From the NCBI GenBank assembly GCA_934130545.1, contig CAKOYD010000013.1, positions 1-21,408 on the forward strand: a stretch of DNA of 21,408 nucleotides, written 5' to 3'. This DNA is from an uncultured Bacilli bacterium. GTDB taxonomy: Bacteria > Bacillota_I > Bacilli_A > RF39 > UBA660. The position numbers and the translations under genes are program-made. The notes beneath the pieces are model-generated. The model had not been told where the DNA came from. It was given only the letters and a program-made list of their open reading frames with translations, and did not search any database. This document shows positions 6,624 to 13,165 of this stretch, piece after piece (positions within the stretch are counted from its first letter, which is position 1; each line of letters begins with the position of its first letter).

Positions 6624-6645
6624 TTAATAAGTATATTCTTACTAA
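6624..6645. promoter_or_regulatory. Palindrome in the hsp20 leader, candidate operator
   Basis: TTAATAAG and CTTACTAA are inverted 8-base arms with one mismatch around the 6-base centre TATATT, about 36 bases before the hsp20 start. It is not the CIRCE element of HrcA (TTAGCACTC). The position suits a repressor site, but AT-rich sequence makes chance palindromes common. Confidence 0.35.
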
Positions 6646-6680
6646 TTATTACCAATAATATATATAGAAAGGATGAAAAT

Positions 6681-7067
6681 ATGTTACCAAGAAAAAATTA
6701 TTATAATTACTTTGATATGTTAGACTTTCCCTTCTATAAAGATAGAGAATATATGAAAACTGATATCTATGAAAAGGATAATAAGTACGTTATAGAAATA
6801 GATTTACCAGGACTTAAAAAAGAAAATATTAAAATAAACTATGAGAATGGTTATCTAACTATCAATGCTAATCAAGATATTCTAAAACAAACTAATGATA
6901 ACTATATTAGAAGAGAAAGATTATATGGTGAAATAAGAAGAAGTTTTTTTATTGGAAATAAAAAAGAATCTGATATTAAAGCCCTTTATAAAGAAGGTAT
7001 TCTAACTATTACTTTTCCCAAAGAAGAAATAAGTAAAAAATCAAACAAAGGCATAAATGTTGAATAA
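6681..7067 (+). CDS. Small heat-shock protein, Hsp20/alpha-crystallin family
   Basis: A cytoplasmic ATP-independent chaperone that holds unfolding proteins. The alpha-crystallin domain spans about residues 24-115. It shows TDIYEKDNKYVIEIDLPGLK (27-46), ENIKINYENGYLTINA (48-63), RRERLYGEIRRSF (77-89) and YKEGILTITFPK (103-114). A short charged tail of 14 residues follows. I chose ATG 6681 because AGAAAGGATG lies just upstream and the domain begins soon after. The longer frame from 6621 would add a hydrophobic leader without a ribosome binding site. At 128 residues it is short but within the family range. It is a single-gene unit between a candidate operator and a strong terminator. Confidence 0.9.
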   Translation: MLPRKNYYNYFDMLDFPFYKDREYMKTDIYEKDNKYVIEIDLPGLKKENIKINYENGYLTINANQDILKQTNDNYIRRERLYGEIRRSFFIGNKKESDIKALYKEGILTITFPKEEISKKSNKGINVE

Positions 7068-7084
7068 TAACATTTGTGTCTTTT
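7050..7084 (+). terminator. Intrinsic terminator of hsp20
   Basis: GGCATAAATGTT (7050-7061) pairs over 12 positions, including two G-U pairs, with AACATTTGTGTC (7069-7080) around a 7-base loop, followed by TTTT. The left arm includes the last codons of the gene. Confidence 0.8.
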
Positions 7085-7086
7085 CA

Positions 7087-7115
7087 TTTACAAAATAAAC
7101 TATTTGTATTAAAAT
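7087..7115 (+). promoter_or_regulatory. Promoter of the RNA-modification gene pair
   Basis: TTTACA (7087-7092) and TAAAAT (7110-7115), separated by 17 bases, fit a sigma-A promoter with one mismatch in each box. They sit directly after the hsp20 terminator and about 25 bases before the methyltransferase start. Confidence 0.6.
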
Positions 7116-7140
7116 AAACATAAAGACAAGGAGGACTATT

Positions 7141-8001
7141 ATGAACTTAAGTGATAAATGGACAGACTATGAAATATTAGCAACCGGTAATGGTATGAAA
7201 TTAGAAAGATTTGGTAATATTATTTTAAATAGACCTGATCCACAAATAATATGGAATAAAACCAATAACCCTATTTGGAATACTTGGGATGGCTACTACC
7301 ATCGTTCAACAAAAGGTGGTGGTTATTGGGAATTCAAGAAAAAATTACCGGAATATTGGACTATTAAATATCGTGATTTAACATTCAAAGTATCCCCTAC
7401 TAACTTTAAACATACCGGAATATTTCCTGAACAAGCTACTAATTGGGATTACATAACAGAAAAGATTAAATCATGTCAAGAAAAAGAAATAAGAATATTA
7501 AATCTATTTGCTTATACCGGATGTGCTACAATGGTTGCTTCACATGCCGGAGCAGACGAAGTAGTTCACGTTGATGCCTCTAAAGGAATGGTTGACTGGG
7601 CTAAAGAAAACATGAAACTATCTCATCTAGAAAATAATAAAATAAGATTTATAGTTGATGATGTTATAAAATTCTTAGAAAAAGAAAAAAGAAGAGAAAG
7701 AACATATCATGGTATTATTATGGATCCACCAAGTTATGGAAGAGGACCTAATAAAGAAGTATGGCGTTTAGAAGATAACCTCCAAGAATTACTCGATAAA
7801 GCTAAAGATATTCTTGATGAAAACTACTCTTTTCTACTAATTAACTCTTATACAGCCGGAATATCTCCAACATCACTAAATAATATTCTAAAACAAACAT
7901 TCCCAAATAGCCAAATAATAACAGGAGAAATAGGACTACCAATAACTGAAAATAATTTAGTCCTACCATGTGGTATATATGGAAAAGTATCCAAAAATTA
8001 A
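7141..8001 (+). CDS. Class I SAM-dependent RNA methyltransferase (RlmI/RlmK-like)
   Basis: A probable rRNA base methyltransferase of the group containing RlmI and the RlmK half of RlmKL. The SAM-binding motif I is LNLFAYTGCATMVASHAGAD (residues 120-139), and Asp145 after strand 2 should hold the ribose. DPPSYGRGP (195-203) is the catalytic DPPxF/Y-type motif. The N-terminal 110 residues, rich in Trp and ending in KHTGIFPEQ, match the beta-rich region preceding the Rossmann fold in this group. The PUA domain of true RlmI is absent, so the exact target is uncertain. ATG 7141 follows AAGGAGG. The next gene, a pseudouridine synthase, begins inside this one, so the two are translationally coupled and form an RNA-modification unit. 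Confidence 0.8.
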   Translation: MNLSDKWTDYEILATGNGMKLERFGNIILNRPDPQIIWNKTNNPIWNTWDGYYHRSTKGGGYWEFKKKLPEYWTIKYRDLTFKVSPTNFKHTGIFPEQATNWDYITEKIKSCQEKEIRILNLFAYTGCATMVASHAGADEVVHVDASKGMVDWAKENMKLSHLENNKIRFIVDDVIKFLEKEKRRERTYHGIIMDPPSYGRGPNKEVWRLEDNLQELLDKAKDILDENYSFLLINSYTAGISPTSLNNILKQTFPNSQIITGEIGLPITENNLVLPCGIYGKVSKN

Positions 8002-8650
8002 TATTATTTATGAAGATAATCATATCTTAGTTGTTGAAAAGCCCATAAATATTCCTGTTCAAGAAGATTCAACAAAAGATATTGACCTATTAACAATACT
8101 AAAAAAATACTTAAAAGAAAAATATAACAAACTTGGTAATGTTTATCTTGGACTAGTTCATCGTCTAGACCGTCCTGTTGGTGGAGTTATGGTCTTTGCC
8201 AAAACAAGTAAAGCTGCCTCTAGATTATCCAAAAGTATCACTACTAACGACTTTCATAAAACTTACTATGCTGTTGTTATAGGTAATTTAAAAAAAGAAG
8301 ATAAATTAGTTGATTACTTAAAAAAAGATACTAAGAATAATATGTCATACATAACTAATTCTAAAGAAGGAAAACTATCTATACTAACTTATAATCTAGT
8401 TGCTAAAAAAGATAATCTTAATCTAGTAAAAATAAACTTACTAACCGGCAGATCTCATCAAATAAGAGTCCAATTTGCTTCAAGAAATAATCCTCTAGTA
8501 GGGGACCAAAAATATAACACCAAAGAAAAAAATAATACTCAAATAGCCTTATTTGCCCAAAGTATTACTTTTCCACATCCAATAACTAAAGAATTCTTAA
8601 CCTATACATTACCGTTACCCAATAGATACCCATTTAATATCTTTAAATAG
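7979..8650 (+). CDS. RluA-family pseudouridine synthase
   Basis: It isomerises uridine to pseudouridine in rRNA or tRNA. The catalytic motif HRLDRPVGGVMVFAKTS (residues 61-77) contains the essential Asp64. LLTGRSHQIRVQFA is the conserved substrate-binding segment, and the protein ends with FPHPITKEFLTYTLP, typical of the family. No N-terminal S4 domain is present, as in RluA and RluC-short forms, so the target cannot be named. ATG 7979 overlaps the end of the methyltransferase gene by 23 bases; GTG 7970 is an alternative. No clear ribosome binding site is visible, so translation probably depends on ribosomes ending the upstream gene. The 3' end forms part of a terminator hairpin. Confidence 0.87.
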   Translation: MEKYPKINIIYEDNHILVVEKPINIPVQEDSTKDIDLLTILKKYLKEKYNKLGNVYLGLVHRLDRPVGGVMVFAKTSKAASRLSKSITTNDFHKTYYAVVIGNLKKEDKLVDYLKKDTKNNMSYITNSKEGKLSILTYNLVAKKDNLNLVKINLLTGRSHQIRVQFASRNNPLVGDQKYNTKEKNNTQIALFAQSITFPHPITKEFLTYTLPLPNRYPFNIFK

Positions 8651-8659
8651 GTATCTTTT
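8624..8659 (+). terminator. Intrinsic terminator at the end of the pseudouridine synthase gene
   Basis: AGATACC (8624-8630) pairs with GGTATCT (8650-8656), extended inside by ATTTAA with TTAAAT around a short loop, followed by a T-rich run. The stop codon lies in the right arm. The minus-strand Smr gene ends at the same point. Confidence 0.75.
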
Positions 8660-8921
8660 ATTTTAGCCTAAGTTTAACTATTGTACATCCCCTATTAAAT
8701 ACATCCATATTATAACTAACAACATCTCTATTAACCTTAAGCATCTCATAAACACTATTCTTAACAATACCTTCCCCTATACCATGAATAACTATAATTG
8801 TATCATTTCCTAATATAATATTCTCTTCAATAAAATCTTTAACTCTAACCTTAGCAATATCACCAATCTCCCCATGTAAATCAATTGAGGGATACCTACT
8901 TAAAAATATATCATCAATCAT
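8658..8921 (-). CDS. Stand-alone Smr-domain protein
   Basis: An 87-residue protein that is essentially one Smr (MutS2 C-terminal) domain. IDLHGEIGDIAKVRVKDFIE (residues 13-32) carries the DLHG motif. VIHGIGEGIVKNSVYEML (44-61) is the HGxGxGxL/V motif with its usual helix, and GCTIVKLRLK closes the fold. Such domains bind or nick branched DNA or RNA; in MutS2 the domain is fused to an ATPase, which is absent here. The start ATG 8921 has a GGAAG/GTGAT ribosome binding region. It follows the histidine kinase by 35 bases on the same strand and is probably co-transcribed, though no functional link is evident. Confidence 0.8.
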   Translation of the reverse strand: MIDDIFLSRYPSIDLHGEIGDIAKVRVKDFIEENIILGNDTIIVIHGIGEGIVKNSVYEMLKVNRDVVSYNMDVFNRGCTIVKLRLK

Positions 8922-8956
8922 AACATCACTTCCACAACTAATTATATATAAAATAT

Positions 8957-10189
8957 TTATTCTTGTAAAGGAAGTACTACCAAAGTCTTAGTTCCCTTCC
9001 CCAATGTTGATTCATAAATAAGTTCTCCATTATGGGCTTTAACTATTTCATTAGATAAACTAACTCCGATTCCTGTACCATTTCTTTTAGTTGTATAAAA
9101 CATATCTTTAATTTTATTTAAAGTATCATTATCCATTCCACAACCATTATCTTCAACATAAATATATATCTTCTTATCTTTAATATAACTACCTAAAGTA
9201 ATCAACCCATCTCTACCAATAGCTTCAATACTATTCTTAATTATATTTAAAAATACTTGTCTAAGACGATTATAATCTCCCATAATATATAGTTCATCAT
9301 CATGCGCTATATATTTAAACTCTATATTATTATCTTTAAATAACAAACTATATTCATCATATACATCATCCAAAAACAAATTAATATCAATACTCTCTTT
9401 ATCTATCTTAATCTTACTATATTCTAAAAAATCTGACATAATATTAATACTCTTATTAACTTCTTCTTTAATAATAGGAATATATTTATTTAACTTAACA
9501 GAATCATTAACATCTAACATATCCAAATATCCCTTACAAACTGCAATAGGATTCTTAACTTCATGAGTTAGTTTAAATAACGAATTCTTAACCTCTCTCT
9601 CCATAGCCATATTCTTAACTTCCCCATATAAACCAACAATCTTATCTCCTAAAGAAAATAAATATAATACGGCAAAACTTAATAAATAGAAAATAAATAC
9701 CATTAAGAATATATATAATAAATCTATATAATTATTACTAGTCTGATAATAACTAACTTCAAAAGCTAAATAAAACCCCTGAATAATCGCAGTAAACAAT
9801 AAAAACTTATTAAAATTCTTACGTTTCTTAATAAATATTAAATAATTTATCCAATATAAAATATATTTATGAATAATTAATATTACCCCAACATTTTTAC
9901 TATACAACAAGTAAATAATAATTATTAACGATAGTATAACCCCTAATACTTCTTTTCTCTTAATGTATGCAATAACAATAGGTATATTACAAAGTAATAA
10001 TATCCTATTATCCACAATAAAATTATTATATTTAAACACTAAATACAAAGAAGACAGTAATGTAAACAATAAAATTAAATCTGATACCCTCTTCTCATTA
10101 ATAGTTAAATAACAATAAATAAAAAAATAAACAAATATTGGAAAAACCACTAAAATAACATTAAATAAAACTTCATCTAACATACTCAT
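8957..10189 (-). CDS. Orphan membrane sensor histidine kinase
   Basis: A 410-residue signalling kinase. The first 185 residues hold about six or seven membrane helices with almost no extracellular loop, so it probably senses something in or near the membrane. A HisKA domain follows, with the phospho-acceptor His209 in FKLTHEVKNPIAVCKGYLDM. The ATPase domain has the N-box LRQVFLNIIKNSIEAIG (309-325, Asn315 and Asn319), the G1 box VEDNGCGMD (345-353) and the G2 box GTGIGVSLSN (371-380). The H-box HEVKNPI resembles sporulation-type kinases such as KinB. No response regulator is beside it, so the partner is unlinked. I chose ATG 10189 because GGTGAT lies just before it; the longer frame would start with TTG at 10225. 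A palindromic hairpin precedes it. Confidence 0.87.
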   Translation of the reverse strand: MSMLDEVLFNVILVVFPIFVYFFIYCYLTINEKRVSDLILLFTLLSSLYLVFKYNNFIVDNRILLLCNIPIVIAYIKRKEVLGVILSLIIIIYLLYSKNVGVILIIHKYILYWINYLIFIKKRKNFNKFLLFTAIIQGFYLAFEVSYYQTSNNYIDLLYIFLMVFIFYLLSFAVLYLFSLGDKIVGLYGEVKNMAMEREVKNSLFKLTHEVKNPIAVCKGYLDMLDVNDSVKLNKYIPIIKEEVNKSINIMSDFLEYSKIKIDKESIDINLFLDDVYDEYSLLFKDNNIEFKYIAHDDELYIMGDYNRLRQVFLNIIKNSIEAIGRDGLITLGSYIKDKKIYIYVEDNGCGMDNDTLNKIKDMFYTTKRNGTGIGVSLSNEIVKAHNGELIYESTLGKGTKTLVVLPLQE

Positions 10190-10213
10190 TATATCACCGT
10201 AAAATAATATAAC

Positions 10214-10237
10214 AAAAAACGACAAAATATTTTGTCG
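10214..10237 (-). terminator. Perfect palindrome followed by T-run (terminator or operator)
   Basis: CGACAAAATATTTTGTCG (10220-10237) is a perfect 18-base palindrome. On the minus strand it is followed by six T, so it can act as an intrinsic terminator after the EIIB-like gene. A second ATTCGACA half-repeat lies just upstream, at about 10239-10251, so regulator binding is the alternative. Confidence 0.6.
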
Positions 10238-10258
10238 AATTATGTCGAATATATAAAA

Positions 10259-10576
10259 TTATTTTAATTGGTCAATATATTTCTTTAATTGTTTAGCACC
10301 ACTACCAAATATTATCTTAAGTTGATCGTCAATTTCTACTACCCCTTTAGCGCCTAGTTTAATTATTCCCTCTTTATTAGCCTTACTAACATCTTTTAAA
10401 GTAACCTTAAACCTAGACATTTCAACCTCTGTCTCAACAATATTATCCATTCCCCCTAAATATTCAACCAATTTATTAAACTCTAACTTAACATCTTTTT
10501 TACTACTTTTTGCTATTGCCCAAGCAATAATAAATAACACTATTACAATTACTATATGATAAACTTGTATATTCAT
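10259..10576 (-). CDS. Membrane-anchored PTS EIIB-like domain lacking the active Cys
   Basis: A single N-terminal membrane helix (about residues 5-22) is followed by a cytoplasmic domain (31-105) that matches the glucose-family EIIB fold. LVEYLGGMDNIVE (36-48) corresponds to the usual LGGxENI start, SRFKVTLKD (54-62) to TRLRVxxKD, and LGAKGVVEIDDQLKIIFG (74-91) to the LGAKGVV...IFG end. In phosphotransfer EIIB domains a Cys two residues before TRLRV carries the phosphate; here that position is Glu52 and the protein has no Cys at all. It therefore cannot be a normal PTS phosphocarrier. A regulatory or scaffolding role is inference. The gene has its own promoter; the histidine kinase follows on the same strand but is separated by a palindrome. 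Confidence 0.75.
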   Translation of the reverse strand: MNIQVYHIVIVIVLFIIAWAIAKSSKKDVKLEFNKLVEYLGGMDNIVETEVEMSRFKVTLKDVSKANKEGIIKLGAKGVVEIDDQLKIIFGSGAKQLKKYIDQLK

Positions 10577-10595
10577 ATTTATTCACCTCAACAAT

Positions 10596-10624
10596 ATTAT
10601 ACAATAATTTGACAAATTAAACAA
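10596..10624 (-). promoter_or_regulatory. Promoter of the EIIB-like gene
   Basis: On the minus strand, TTGTTT (10619-10624) and a perfect TATAAT (10596-10601) are separated by 17 bases, 20 bases before the start codon at 10576. It is divergent from, and only 6 bases away from, the -35 box of the next promoter. Confidence 0.7.
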
Positions 10625-10630
10625 CATATA

Positions 10631-10659
10631 TTGTCCACTAATATTAAATATGATATAAT
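10631..10659 (+). promoter_or_regulatory. Promoter of the tandem-repeat protein / glycosidase operon
   Basis: TTGTCC (10631-10636) and TATAAT (10654-10659) with a 17-base spacer, plus the extended -10 TG at 10651-10652, make a strong sigma-A promoter. An AAGGTGG ribosome binding site and the start at 10687 follow. Confidence 0.8.
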
Positions 10660-10686
10660 AACATAATAGAGAAAAGGTGGTAGTAA

Positions 10687-12036
10687 ATGAAAAATAATAA
10701 TAAAATTAAACATAAAATAAAAATAGATTATCAAAAACTATTTAATACAATAAGTATAGGATTTATATGTGCTTGTGTCCTTTTCTATGGAGCAAGATTT
10801 ACATCTTTATACATAAAAAATAAGAAAGTTGAAGAGGAAAATGTAAACACTTTATATAAAGTAGTATTTAATACTAATTATGGTAAAGAAAACTTTGTCG
10901 ATATTGGTGGTAATCATTACTTCAAAAATGAAGTTGATAATAACTATGTAATATATTCAAATATCTTATGGCGTATAATTAGAATAAATGCTGATAACTC
11001 AGTAACCTTAATAAGTGAAAATCCTCTTGTCAGTCTAGCCTATAAAGAAGAAGTAAACTTTAAAGAATCATACTTAAACAAATGGCTAAATATTACTGAA
11101 GAAGAAGAAAATACCGGTATTCTTGAATACAATTTAAATAATCCTGATAAATATTTACTTAAAAATGAAACTTGCCTTGATGTTGTTGATAAATTATCCA
11201 ACCAATTATGTAAGACAACATACACTGACAAATATTTAGGTTTAATGTCTACTAGTGATTACGTAAATACCGGAGCAGAAACAAGTTTTATTAATAATAA
11301 TACTAAGTTCTATTTAAGTAATACAACTGATACTAACAAAATATGGTATATAACAGACACTAATAAAGTATCATATTCTGACGGTACTGATTTAATTGGA
11401 TTACGACCAGTAATTACTGTTAAAGGAAATATAGACTTAATAAGTGGTAATGGTACATTAAATAGTCCGTATACTTTTGAAAGTGAAAAAGGTTTATTTG
11501 GATCTTACGTAAAATTAGGTGAAGATACATGGCGTATTTATCAAGTTAATGAAGACACTATTAACCTTGTATCAAATAACTTACTAGAGTTAAACAACGA
11601 AGCCACAGAAAGAATATATGCTAATAAAGGATATAGTTATGATTCAAGCAAATGGAATACTTTAGCTTACTACTTAAACAATAATTATTTAAATAGTCTA
11701 TCATATAAGAGTATTATTGAATTAAGTAATTGGGCTAACGGATATTATGGAGCAGACAATAATTATAACTATAAAGAAGCCTTAACTGATACGAAAGATG
11801 CCTATGTTGGACTATTAAATATTACTAATATTAGATTAAATAATGAACTTAAAAATTACTTCCTAATGACCGGAAACACAAAAAACGGAAGTTTAATTTA
11901 CTTAGCAAGTAATAATGGTACTATATATTCAACATCATCTGATGAAAAGAATTACATATTACCAACAATTACTATAAAAAAAGAATTATTAACTAAAGGA
12001 GAAGGAACTATTGATAGTCCACTTGAAATGGAGTAA
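10687..12036 (+). CDS. Membrane-anchored extracellular protein with a duplicated domain
   Basis: A 449-residue envelope protein with a basic N-terminus and one membrane helix (about residues 22-42); the rest should lie outside. The outer part contains two related units. Unit one (about 60-267) has YSNILWRIIRINADNSVTLIS near its beginning and GLRPVITVKG followed by GNGTLNSPYTFE at its end. Unit two (about 268-449) has YVKLGEDTWRIYQVNEDTINLVS and LPTITIKKELL followed by GEGTIDSPLEME. WRI, an interrupted NLVS/TLIS strand and a G-G/N-GT-xSP end are shared. This resembles DUF6273-type surface domains of gut Firmicutes and Mollicutes, whose function is unknown. The ATG 10687 follows AAGGTGG. The glycosidase gene follows after 5 bases, so they form an operon and probably act on the same surface polymer. 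Confidence 0.7.
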   Translation: MKNNNKIKHKIKIDYQKLFNTISIGFICACVLFYGARFTSLYIKNKKVEEENVNTLYKVVFNTNYGKENFVDIGGNHYFKNEVDNNYVIYSNILWRIIRINADNSVTLISENPLVSLAYKEEVNFKESYLNKWLNITEEEENTGILEYNLNNPDKYLLKNETCLDVVDKLSNQLCKTTYTDKYLGLMSTSDYVNTGAETSFINNNTKFYLSNTTDTNKIWYITDTNKVSYSDGTDLIGLRPVITVKGNIDLISGNGTLNSPYTFESEKGLFGSYVKLGEDTWRIYQVNEDTINLVSNNLLELNNEATERIYANKGYSYDSSKWNTLAYYLNNNYLNSLSYKSIIELSNWANGYYGADNNYNYKEALTDTKDAYVGLLNITNIRLNNELKNYFLMTGNTKNGSLIYLASNNGTIYSTSSDEKNYILPTITIKKELLTKGEGTIDSPLEME

Positions 12037-12041
12037 ATATA

Positions 12042-13133
12042 ATGAGTAAAATAAGTAAAGAAAAAGAATTAACAAAAGAAGTTAATATAGAAAAAAATAA
12101 ACAAAGAAAAAAAAGGAAAAAGAAAAGCAAAATATATCCCCTAACAATAATATGTGTAATTATGGACTTACTAGCTATAGGAGGTTTTATAATTACTTAT
12201 GGTCCATGGGATTATTTAAGAAATATCTATGTAACAACTGCTATGAAAACTAAAGATCATCACTATTTAGCAAATGTCTTCTACAGCGATGCTAAAGTTC
12301 GAGAAATAATGAATAAAAACTATTTCATAGAATTTAATGAAAATGTTAATATGGATGATATTGTTATTGATACATCTGAAAAAGATAGTTATGATAATAA
12401 ATATGATGAAGCCATATTAACAAGAGAAGATGACAATGATTTATATAAAATACTAGATATTAAAGTAGGCACTAGTGATGCCTATATTGTAGCAATATAC
12501 CATCCAGAAAAAGTAAAATTAATATCTAAAGAAATACTTGGAACAAAATATGGTGAAAGAGTAATCACTATGTGCAAAAGATATGGTGGAGTCGTATGTA
12601 TTAACGGGGGCGGCTTTGTCGATTATGGATATGGTTCAGGAATTCCAATGGGATATGTCATTGAAAACTCTGTAATTAGATGGTCAGAAGGTGATTCAAA
12701 AACAATTCGTGGCAACATTGTTGGCATGACAGATGAAGGAAAACTAATGTTGATGCCAAATGCTACCGGTCAAGAAGCCCTTGAAGCAGGAGTTACAAAT
12801 GCAATGGAATTTGGTCCTTTCTTAATTGTTAATGGAAAAGCCTTAGAAATATATGGAGACCCATGGGGTAAAGCACCTCGTGTAGCCATTGCTCAAAGAA
12901 AAGACGGCGTTCTACTCTTCTTAGTTGTTGACGGCAGAAATTATATTAATGGTGCATCACTACAAGAAATGATTGATACATTAATAAAATATGGAGCATA
13001 TAATGCTGCTAACCTTGATGGAGGTCAATCAGCAACACTTATTGTTAATGATAAATTATATAACAAACCACCAGCTGAAGCTAGAAGTACAAACGGAAGA
13101 CATGTTATCACTGGTTGGGGATTAATACCATAG
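12042..13133 (+). CDS. Phosphodiester glycosidase (NAGPA-family), membrane-anchored
   Basis: The C-terminal half matches the phosphodiester glycosidase family, which includes the uncovering enzyme NAGPA that removes GlcNAc from phosphodiesters. CINGGGFVDYGYG (residues 186-198) is the conserved NGGxF segment, and APRVAIAQRKDG (278-289), VVDGRN (295-300) and NLDGGQSATLIV (324-335) are the further catalytic-domain motifs. A strongly basic N-terminus (residues 1-30) is followed by a membrane helix (about 31-53), so the catalytic part faces outside, where it could trim wall teichoic or capsular phosphodiester polymers. That role is inference. Start ATG 12042 follows GGAG, and it is the second gene of the operon. 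A strong bidirectional terminator follows. The catalytic family call is solid. Confidence 0.85.
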   Translation: MSKISKEKELTKEVNIEKNKQRKKRKKKSKIYPLTIICVIMDLLAIGGFIITYGPWDYLRNIYVTTAMKTKDHHYLANVFYSDAKVREIMNKNYFIEFNENVNMDDIVIDTSEKDSYDNKYDEAILTREDDNDLYKILDIKVGTSDAYIVAIYHPEKVKLISKEILGTKYGERVITMCKRYGGVVCINGGGFVDYGYGSGIPMGYVIENSVIRWSEGDSKTIRGNIVGMTDEGKLMLMPNATGQEALEAGVTNAMEFGPFLIVNGKALEIYGDPWGKAPRVAIAQRKDGVLLFLVVDGRNYINGASLQEMIDTLIKYGAYNAANLDGGQSATLIVNDKLYNKPPAEARSTNGRHVITGWGLIP

Positions 13134-13165
13134 AAAAAGAAGTTTTTTAACCAAACTTCTTTTTT
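13134..13165. terminator. Bidirectional intrinsic terminator between the glycosidase and dnaE genes
   Basis: AAAAAGAAGTTT (13134-13145) and AAACTTCTTTTT (13153-13164) form a perfect 12-bp stem with a 7-base loop. T-runs lie on both strands, so it can end transcription from the left operon and from the convergent dnaE gene, whose stop codon touches it. Confidence 0.88.

Noticed and set aside
7841..8023. Minus-strand open frame of 60 codons
   Set aside because: It lies opposite the methyltransferase gene end, is made of hydrophobic low-complexity sequence, and has no ribosome binding site.
11040..11231. Minus-strand open frame of 63 codons
   Set aside because: It is antisense within the duplicated-domain gene and has no start signals.
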